In this document: positions 56,160-64,000 of the stretch, one piece after another
How positions within the stretch are numbered: the stretch's first letter is position 1
Layout: each line of letters starts with the position of its first letter
Origin: Oxytricha trifallax
Taxonomy: Eukaryota > Ciliophora > Spirotrichea > Sporadotrichida > Oxytrichidae
NCBI GenBank assembly: GCA_000711775.1
Contig: ARYC01000114.1
Location: forward strand, 1-64,000
DNA: 64,000 nucleotides
Direction of reading: 5' to 3'
Translations under genes and position numbers: made by a program
The notes under the pieces: model-generated
Told to the model about the DNA's origin: nothing
Seen by the model: the letters and a program-made list of their open reading frames with translations, nothing else
The model's database searches: none

Positions 56160-59090
56160 TTGTATTTCATAACATAATTATCTCCATCAATTTCTTGATG
56201 TATGACTATTTCAGTATGGAAGCAAAAAATCTTATCTTCATTTACGATGTTAATAATACTAATGATGTCCATGTCTAATCTAACTTAGTGCTTCACAATC
56301 AATGTTATTATTTGTTTTAATATATCTTAATTTTTACTAACATTTCTGTATCTTTAGTCTTAAGTTTTTCAATTATTTTTTAATTTATTTACACTGCTAG
56401 TAAATCTATTGCTTTAGTTGTCATCAGTTTTCATATTTATAATAATATCATTAAGAAACATTTAATTTCAATTTATGGAATCCTAGTATATTAAACAGCT
56501 AAATCTATAATAATATAATTAATTTAATTATGGAAGTGAGTATTTCAAAGAGAAGTTGATCAAGAGAAAGTTAATGAAGAAGTACGGCTAGTCATTTGCA
56601 ATGGCTATCCTTAACAACTTAACTTGTTTCTCCGATTAATACTAAAAGTATTAACATTTCACTACTTGAATTAAGTGTAAATAATACTGGGTTAAATAGC
56701 TTTTTACAGGTTTATTCACTAAACTGAAATATTAGTTTGGTTTATCTAGCTTATCACATTGCCAATAGAAGCAATTATTCCACTTGATAATTATGCACAA
56801 ATTAAAAAATTAAAAAATATCTAAATAAATAAATTTACTCAGTAAGTAAATAGAATATAGATTTACGTATTTGTATGTATATGATAAAAGCAATTTATAG
56901 TAAGTTTAATAGACTTGTTCGATAAAAAAAGCAATAAAATAATTTTTAATTCTGGAGTCTTAACTTAATCAGTTAAACTCTATTTTAATTTCGATTAATT
57001 AAAGCATATTATTACATATAAACTTAAAAATTCACTGAGATATATTTGTAAGGAAAAAAACAACAATTGTAAGATTGATATGTGGGACACAGTGACAGTA
57101 ACTTTAATTCGTTAGCTTATTATTTAAGTAAAAACATTTTTTAATATTTATTCTTTTTTATTGCAGTTTATTATTATATATTATATAAAAATTAAGAATA
57201 AAAATATTTTGTTTTTAAATTTTTGGAATTTCGATTCAATATATTATGATTTATAATTGGAATTGATAAATTTAATAAAAATCTTAATATATTAAAAAGT
57301 ACTCTTCAAGATCAAAAGCAGGCGGAGGAACAGTATTCACATTAAATATTAGTTATAAAAATTATATCTTTGATTTTCTTTTTTTAGTAGTTCTACCTGT
57401 AATTTCATAAATGCTATAAGACTGGTGCTTTCCACAGTAACACAAGGATGTGCAAAAAGAAAGTGTAAAAATATTTGAAGATGAAGACAATGACGATGAT
57501 GATGAGATATTTTTTAGGCATTTTTTTTCCATTCTTACTATCATTATAGGCATTTTTATGATCCTTATTTAATTGTAAATTCAATAAATTTTTAGATTAT
57601 AAATTATGAATTTCTTTTAACGCTTTTTAATTTTATCTAGATGACGAAGTATTGGAATCTTATTTTTATTAGATATCATAAACTAAAAACTTATTTACTT
57701 AATTAAATATACATTTTACAGATAATAAGTTAATAAATAAAGCTAATATCTTTTACTTATCATAAATCTTTAAATTTCTAATAATAGACCAATTATATTA
57801 GCCATAAATTATTAAAATTATACAAATAATCTTGTTAGTACTACAGACATATAGAAATTATCCATGCATATATTTAAATTTAAGTTATTTAGAATATAAA
57901 AAAAATGATAATTAATAAGGAAATAATAAATTTATGTTAGATAATAATTGCAAATGTGTTAACAACCGCAAAAACCTTAATAAATTCAAATGAAATCACC
58001 AATTTACAGATTTAAGCTGTAGACTAATAGAATAGTACTAAATTTAGAGATGTGAATTTTTTAATATAAATCATAATAAAATATTGATTTTTATGCAAAA
58101 CTAAATGAAATATTTTTACCCTTAAGAATACTGAAAGTACAAAAATTAGTATGTTGGTAAACCTAAAAAAGCAACTCTATTTGCATTTAATGCAGGAATA
58201 GCCAACAAAAACTCAAAAGAATCTCAATCATAATGCTTTTATTTTTATTTATTATTTATGAAATGATAGATTTTATTCATTAATTAAATCTAAGAGTGTT
58301 GAATATGAAGTCATCTAAAAATAGCAATCAGTCAAACCAGGAAGATTTGAATTTATTATATAATCTTCATTACCAATCAAAGATCAAGGCAAAGAAATCA
58401 ATCCGCACAATAATAAATTCGTATATGTGTAAAAGTATCGCTCGTGAAGCTTGATGTTAGACAGAAAGTTCTCACAAACAGCTATCTCGATTGCTAAACT
58501 ATCAATACCAGTCTTCTATAATGTCTTTGATCTTATATAGATATTTTTGTCTGTTTTAACATATTATTTTTTATCATAAAGAAATTTAAAATCAAATTAA
58601 TCTCATAATAACACCAAGTGAGTGAGATGAACTAGTAAACATGCTTTTTTAATATAAATTTAATCTAGATGTTTATATTAAATAGAGAGTCTTCTTTCAG
58701 AACACCAATCAGAAATAATTTTAGGTTAATTGAGAGAATATTAAAAATATGATATTATAAGTATATATAAATATAATTAACTGATAATTTTTAAATTTGT
58801 GTAAAGACATATACTACTGCCTTTGAAAGAAAGGAGTCTTATAAAAAATTATATTTAAAGAAATCTAATATTTTTAGAATTCATAGCATATATAATATTT
58901 AGAATTTGAGATAGAGTTCCAAATTAGAGAATTGCCAATAAACTTGAATGATTATTTCCATAATTGCAATAGAAACTGCAAACACCATTCACTGCAATGT
59001 AAGATATATTCGCATGATTACGGTTTTTTACCAATTATTGAAGACATAATTCAAGATTTTTACGATAAATTGATCAATTGAAAGTATTAA
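56160..59090 (+). CDS. Host gene region, membrane protein pieces in at least five segments
   Basis: Plus-strand protein-like segments separated by AT-rich DNA: MEAKNLIFIYDVNNTNDVHV (56216); YFKEKLIKRKLMKKYGQSFA, ILNNLTCFSDQYQKY (56528-56670); a membrane segment KYSSRSKAGGGTVFTLNISY, FLFLVVLPVISQMLQDWCF, acidic FEDEDNDDDDE, FFSILTIIIGIFMILI (57297-57590); YVGKPKKATLFAFNAGIANK (58150-58215); MKSSKNSNQSNQEDLNLLYN, KAKKSIRTIINSYMCKSIAR, FSQTAISIAKLSIPVFYNVF (58305-58525, one frame change); FQIRELPINLNDYFHNCN and SHDYGFLPIIEDIIQDFYDK, TGA near 59090. Whether this is one gene or several is not known; pointers were not resolved. Confidence 0.45.
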
Positions 59091-59099
59091 AAAATACTT

Positions 59100-59840
59100 G
59101 AGAGCATAAGGCTTTTCCTTTTTCTTAGCAATTTGTACTTATAAATAAATATTAATGGGATTCTTACAATCAAATCAATCAACAAAAATATTTGAGGAAA
59201 GGAAGTTTTCCCAATAAATAGGCAATTAATATATATGTTGAATCACTTGCCACATGAAGCTAAATAGTTCTGCTTAAAATTTTTCCAATAAAATTCATCC
59301 AATCACTAGGATAGCGCAGTATTAAATTTGAATGATAATATATATTTTTATAAAATAGAAAAATATTGGCTTTAATCTTAATAAGTTGTATAATTTTTAA
59401 ACTTTAATCTTATTAAAAACCATATAATAGTCTTAAAAATTTCACTTATTACTTCTATACACATATTCCGATAAATTAAATAATGAATAATTCTCTATTA
59501 ATATATTTATATTAAAGTTTTTTTTCTATACTAACTAGCTAAAATTTATCAGTACTTAGTATTATTTTATATTGGGTTTGCAAACCAGTAATTTATTATA
59601 TTAATAAAATAATAAAAATATTAGGATGAATTAAAATTTTAATTGAAAATGATAGATTGAGTTATTATATGTTGAAGGATTATTATAAAAACAAACCCCG
59701 ATTATTTCTAAAATAACATTTAGTTTTACTTGTATTTCATGCTTTAATTTCAAATTGCCTTGAATGATCAACTTTAACTTCATCTTATTCATTGTTTGCT
59801 TATGAAGTCTTGATAGGTCTGTTCATCAATCGAATGTGTG
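59100..59840. other. AT-rich DNA without recognisable gene
   Basis: No supported coding segment or repeat. Confidence 0.5.
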
Positions 59841-59841
59841 C

Positions 59842-61149
59842 TCAAGTTCTCCATCTTGATGGTTCTTCTACCAAGTTTATTGGAGATCGGGTCTGAGGGG
59901 TTGAAACCCCCATCTTCATCGTCTACGTATTGTTACTCCTTGCATCTATCTATTTTTGTTCTACCTCCAAGTCATCTGCCATCTTCGTGTTATCCTCTGA
60001 AGCCATTTCTGCCGCCTCTGCACCCTCAGCAGTCAGCCTAGCATCCTCTTCTGTATTTGCCATCGTCATCGTCTCTTCTTTCGTGCCTCTCTAGCTCTTT
60101 CTCCTCAATAGCACCCATATCACGAGTTTCTCCTCTCCCCCTTGATTTATTCAACAGCTGGAGGCTGGTCTCTCGGCATTTTTGTGAAACTAGTATTGCA
60201 GAGGAAGTCACGGGAAGATCTTTGACTGGGGGCGGCCAGGGGCAACACGCGATTATCTATGTTTTTATTTACGGAGATGGGGTCTCCAACTTAGACATCT
60301 ATATTGGGAACTGAGATAAATAGAAATCTTTTTTTTATGGATCATCCTATGGCATTGAGCGAGCGCCCTGAGACCCATCACCTTGTCAGTTGGAACGATA
60401 ATGATGATCTCCTAGACAACTTACCTACAGATCCTTCCAGGCTTATCCCCTTCCTCTAGTGGCCAGTTCTCTTCCCCATGTGTGCGGTGGGATGCCCTTG
60501 GCGAATTATCTTTCTGTTTTTAGGAAATAGATAGCATGCTTATGGAGAGCCGTTAGGCACGCCAAGGATTCTTTATTCAGTCAGTAGCTTTCATACAAAT
60601 CGGCACATTCGTTGAAGGGCACTACTGAGGGTGAGCGACTAGTCTGAGTGAACTCTAACTCTGATGACGGAACAGGAGTCGGCCAATCGTGGATAGTTGA
60701 AGCAGGTTGTTGACCATACTAAATAGGACTCCACTTCTTGCCTTGGGCGCGTGCAATGTAATACGTTATCAGTATTAGCTCCATCCTTAATCTTAAAGAT
60801 TTTAATGGCTCCTCTCCCTTCTTGCTCGGCGTCCTCAACGCGAATGTCAGGTGCCTCCAGCCAAGTGGCACTCCACTGTCTGCTGGAGTCAGACTCGGTG
60901 GCGGTAGATTGTGTTGGGGTAGTAGAGGGTCGACATTAAGCCTAAGATGCTCTTTGCAGAATGGTCTTCAGGGCAGATGTTCTCCAATAAGCATGTCAAC
61001 TTGGGGACCAACCCCTGCCATCTCATCAATGGCTCCCACTACTGGTTATTCTTCACCCCTGGAGGCAACATGGAGGGCGACAGCTGCACCGACGGCGAGG
61101 TCAATTATTGCTAGTGGTGTTCAATGGGGAATGAGTAGGGGTCTTGCAT
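59842..61149 (-). CDS. Second GC-rich host gene, unknown function
   Basis: GC content rises sharply over this interval. The minus strand reads MQDPYSFPIEHHQQQLTSPS from ATG 61149, then VKNNQQWEPLMRWQGLVPKL, IYRHRV, and after a one-base change SDSSRQWSATWLEAPDIRVE, GAIKIFKIKDGANTDNVLHC. Further on: PRASHRTHGEENWPLEEGDK (60500), KSRGRGETRDMGAIEEKELE (60130), and a last frame MTMANTEEDARLTAEGAEAA, EMASEDNTKMADDLEVEQKQ ending TGA 59842-59844. Several frame changes occur. Plus-strand frames over the same DNA are also open because of the GC content, but the minus readings have more protein-like composition. It recalls the gene at 9032-12420 in composition. Confidence 0.45.
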
Positions 61150-61189
61150 GGAGTGTCACTAAAGATGCAGTTAGGAATAAAATTTAAGA

Positions 61190-62150
61190 ATAATTAATGT
61201 TATTAATATGTTTAAAAACTAACCTTTGAGATTTGGTAGCTTTCTATTTTGTGATAGAAGCCTATATAAATAAATTAGTACTTAGTGTAATAATTGAAAA
61301 GCTACCAAACATATAAAATAATTATTTAATATTACAAATTTAAATTAAATTTTTATCAACTTCCTATACAAATTCACATTATGCTTTTATATAATTTTAC
61401 ATAAATAAAAACAAAATATAATTTTATCATTATAAAAATATCCATAGATTTCACTCATTTGAGTATAATTCATCATAGTATTTTATCTTCTTTTCTTAAA
61501 ATTTCTTCTCTTTCTTGACTATCATTGGGATTGAATTATTATCCTTATTATATAATTTTATGTTTTAATAATATATTATCTGAATAATATTATTTTTTCT
61601 TCAGTTATATATATTTAGTTGCCTCCTTTTTGCAATGACAATCCATAATAATATTATTATATTTATTACTAAATTAATGTTTTATCAAATTTATACTGTT
61701 ATTTTAAATGAATTATAAAATAATTAACATTATAAGTAAATAAAAATATAGAAGTTTTAATTTAATTATCATTTATTGAAATGTTGATAATGAGTCTTTG
61801 ATATTTTTTACTATTGTTTTCTATTATGGAATATTATGAATTGCTACTCCCATATTAATTCTGTGTAATTGATAAATTCTTTTGTACAAAATTTATTTTT
61901 TAATTATTAAGTATTTATATTTTTATATTTAGCATAAAACCCCTTAAGTGAAATAAGATTGAAATTTGGAAGGTTATTATCTTAAAAGAATTAAGATAGT
62001 ATATAAAAAATAAATATTATTGATAAAATACAATTGAATCGGGGAAATGTAAAAATAAAAATACAAATTTAATTTTATATATAATTACTGCTGATTTACT
62101 ATGCTTTTTATCTTATATGCGAAAAGTGGCAACTTTGCTATATTTTTCAC
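61190..62150. other. AT-rich DNA with a small inverted repeat, no gene seen
   Basis: GGTAGCTTTCTATTTTG-like sequence near 61235 is mirrored by GAAAAGCTACCAAAC near 61295, making a weak hairpin just after the GC-rich gene. The rest is AT-rich and featureless. Confidence 0.4.
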
Positions 62151-62159
62151 TAAATTAGC

Positions 62160-62630
62160 AAATTTTATTAGGTTTTTGTGTCAAAATCGACATGCATCAT
62201 ATTGAACTCTTATAAAGTGTCCAAATTCTGTATTTTCAGTCAAAATGGCCAACTTTACTATTCATGGTCAAAATTTCTGTTTTTGAATTTTTGTCTCTCC
62301 TATTTGAGCAGAGTGGTCAAAAAAGTGGCCAAAGTGCATGATTTTTACCCAAGTGACCAGAAGAGGGGTCAAAGCTGAGATTTGTTAAAAAAATGACCAG
62401 AGTGCATGGTTTAAACCAAAATGACCAGAGTAGTGGTCAAAATCTCGAAAAATCGCAGTTTTTACTCTGAATTTGGTATTATGAGTCATTTTTCACAAAT
62501 ATGCGGTGACCAAGCCAAATTTGGGGCAGAGTGGTCAAAAATCTTGAAAATTGTTGTTACTGGTCAAATTTTTGCAAGTTTCTGTGGTCATAATGCTCAA
62601 TACTGTAGCAATACCTGCAAATCGCTGCTG
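62160..62630. repeat. Degenerate GGTCA-rich repeat region
   Basis: Short motifs such as AGTGGTCAAAA, AGTGACCAGA and AAAATGGCCAAC recur in both orientations at irregular spacing of about 10-40 bp. No fixed unit length. The plus-strand frames here are a consequence of the repeats. Confidence 0.5.
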
Positions 62631-63078
62631 GGCAAAAAAATCGATCAGAAGTTGCAAATTTGCTAGTTTTTTGCTGAATTCCTATCAAACTGGATAGCAT
62701 GATGCTCAGTGCACCTCCTCTCTCACCAACTCATACAAGTCTCCGGATATATTACTTTATACGAAATTTTTTCCAATTTTAGCTTTAATTGCTCAACTCC
62801 TCTGGTGTATACCTTGAGAGTATAGAAATTTGCTATATAGAGTGGAGTAGAGCAGAATTTGATGCCACTCGTCAAAACTTCATAATAGTTTGAGCAGACT
62901 TATGAAAACTGCGATTTTCAGGGATCCTCATGCATTTATGTATTAATTTTAAGTACAGTATTAATAACAGTAGTAAGAGCAGCAGTAATAGTATAAGCAG
63001 TAAAAATGACAATACATTAGTTATAAGCGCTTATAGAAATTTCAATGTATGATGCAATTCTTGTTTTTGAGTAGAATC

Positions 63079-63640
63079 TCATACAAAGCCATACCTCAGA
63101 GTATGTATCCATTTCTTGATACTGAATGCCCAGAGTCCTCGAACATCATTCTCACATATGTTTTTTATTATTTCTTAGATGCGCTTGACCAGCTGCACTC
63201 TATAAGTTTGTTATGAGAGTATGCTTACTTGCTGTTAATGTTCTGCTGCTTGAGGTTCTTCTTGATGTAAGCAAACAGATATTCGATTGGGTTGAGCCAG
63301 GGTGAGTAATCTGCGTTGAATAGTACGTTGACTTTGAAGCGACGAGCAGTCGCAAGCATCTCAGAATACTTATGAATTATGGCATTATCCATTAAAAGCA
63401 CCACCTTCTTATTGCATATATCTTTGTAAGTTCTTATACTTCTCAGCGTCTGACATATAAAGTTCTCAAACAGCACTGAATCAAAAGCTCCCTCAATTAT
63501 TTGAGTGGAGACCACTCTGTCAACTGCGATTGCAGCTATCAAACCCATAGAATATTATTGTCTCTTCACTTATTGCTTTGCAATTGACAACTGCCTGGCT
63601 TTCTAACCATAATTACCTAAAATGGAAAGCATCTCCTGTC
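63079..63640 (-). pseudogene. Tc1/mariner-type transposase, truncated
   Basis: Minus strand: NYGQKARQLSIAKQQVKRQQ, YSMGLIAAIAVDRVVSTQII (typical RY-G...SLIAAI core), KVVLLMDNAIIHK (second catalytic Asp), FNADYSPWLNPIEYLFAYIK (catalytic Glu). After a frame change: VQLVKRIQEIIKNICENDVR and GLWAFSIKKWIHTLRYGFV, stop TGA 63079-63081. The part with the first Asp is missing: homology stops at about 63640, where plus-strand coding sequence starts. It is closer to the transposase at 4017-5407 (LLDNA, PVELMYSWIK) than to the array type. Confidence 0.8.
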
Positions 63641-63644
63641 GATA

Positions 63645-64000
63645 TTGAGAGATTGGTTTGTAAGGTTAGTCAAGCTGCCTTTCATTTATCATCATTGAAT
63701 GGAGATTGTTATACTCCTTGGATTCCTCAAATTGGTTCTGATTTTGAGATAAGTCATCTATAAGAAAAGTTGATTAGCTTAAATAACGAGAGTTGGACTG
63801 TTAATTGTGTTGTTTGATGGAAGTCTACTTATTACAGGATTGATCAAGTAGAGTAACACTTAATTTGCAGTAAATGGATTCATGCAATCTATAGGTGGAA
63901 CTATGCAACCTGGAGTCATACAACCCGGATCCATACAACCGGGATCCGTACAACCTGGAGTCGTACAACTTTAGGGTGGAGCCATACAACCTTTGAGTGG
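63645..64000 (+). CDS. Host gene with QPG pentapeptide repeats, running off the window
   Basis: Plus strand: RLVCKVSQAAFHLSSLNGDC, YTPWIPQIGSDFEISHLQEK, SLNNESWTVNCV, a one-base frame change at about 63815, FDGSLLITGLIKQSNTQFAV, NGFMQSIGGTMQPGVIQPGS, then QPGSV, QPGVV, QLQGGAIQPLSG at the edge. The repeat is (Q-P-G-V/S-I/V)n coded by 15 bp units. TAG/TAA are Gln. The 5' end is at the transposase fragment, and the 3' end is outside the window. No family recognised. Confidence 0.5.
63906..63972 (+). repeat. 15 bp coding tandem repeat
   Basis: CAACCTGGAGTCATA, CAACCCGGATCCATA, CAACCGGGATCCGTA, CAACCTGGAGTCGTA in succession, in frame as QPG-x-x. Confidence 0.85.

Noticed and set aside
60822-61187. 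121-codon plus-strand ORF over the GC-rich gene
   Set aside because: The minus strand over the same bases gives more protein-like readings from an ATG. The plus frame is low in charged residues and looks like a shadow, although a plus-strand gene cannot be fully excluded.
1-64000. LTR retroelements, Polintons or other virus-like elements
   Set aside because: No reverse transcriptase, integrase with GPY or HHCC motifs, capsid or envelope-like reading was recognised on either strand.
1-64000. tRNA or rRNA genes
   Set aside because: No cloverleaf with GTTCRA-type T-arm and no conserved rRNA segment was seen; a covariance-model scan would be needed to exclude them fully.

Overview
The window is AT-rich eukaryotic DNA that reads as the germline (micronuclear) genome of a ciliate. 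Wherever protein homology can be followed, TAA and TAG sit at glutamine positions and TGA ends the frame. Coding segments are interrupted by short AT-rich inserts bounded by 2-10 bp direct repeats; removing the insert plus one repeat copy restores a conserved protein. That is the signature of internal eliminated sequences (IESs) and their pointers. A zinc-finger/protein-kinase ORF near D,D34E transposases is the gene set described for TBE-type transposons of stichotrich ciliates, so an Oxytricha/Stylonychia-like spirotrich is my best guess. No telomere-like ends are seen and the species is not established.

Layout. 1-2.3 kb: GGTCAC-rich satellite (unit about 150-210 bp). 2.3-5.4 kb: Tc1/mariner-type transposon with three ORFs. 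5.4-8.6 kb: AT-rich, no gene seen. 8.6-14.5 kb: host gene pieces, including an unusually GC-rich gene (9.0-12.4 kb) split by a 1.7 kb palindromic element that itself carries a gene-bearing insert. 15.6-17.9 kb: second transposon, with a palindromic element inside its transposase. 18.3-32.4 kb: a run of host gene pieces (charged nuclear-type, secreted and membrane proteins) separated by AT-rich DNA and two large hairpins. 33.2-35.4 kb: the clearest gene, a thiamine-diphosphate enzyme of the 2-hydroxyacyl-CoA lyase / oxalyl-CoA decarboxylase family, split by six IESs and apparently lacking one coding segment. 35.8-36.9 kb: Q/N-rich protein gene. 37.3-39.2 kb: satellite fragment containing a Merlin/IS1595-type element. 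39.5-49.7 kb: a divergent transposase followed by a tandem array of five and a half 1.6 kb transposon units. 49.7-52.5 kb: zinc-finger kinase and companion ORFs. 53-61 kb: more host gene pieces, another satellite fragment and a second GC-rich gene. 62-64 kb: degenerate GGTCA-rich DNA, a transposase fragment, and the start of a gene with a pentapeptide repeat that runs off the window.

How it fits together. In such genomes the transposons, satellites, palindromes and IESs are deleted when the somatic nucleus develops, and transposases of this class are implicated in the deletion in some ciliates (family knowledge). The host gene pieces are the part that would be kept. Several host ORFs need one extra base to stay in frame, so either the consensus contains single-base deletions or many of these are germline relics. 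Translations of short AT-rich frames are weak evidence when only TGA is a stop; confidences reflect that.
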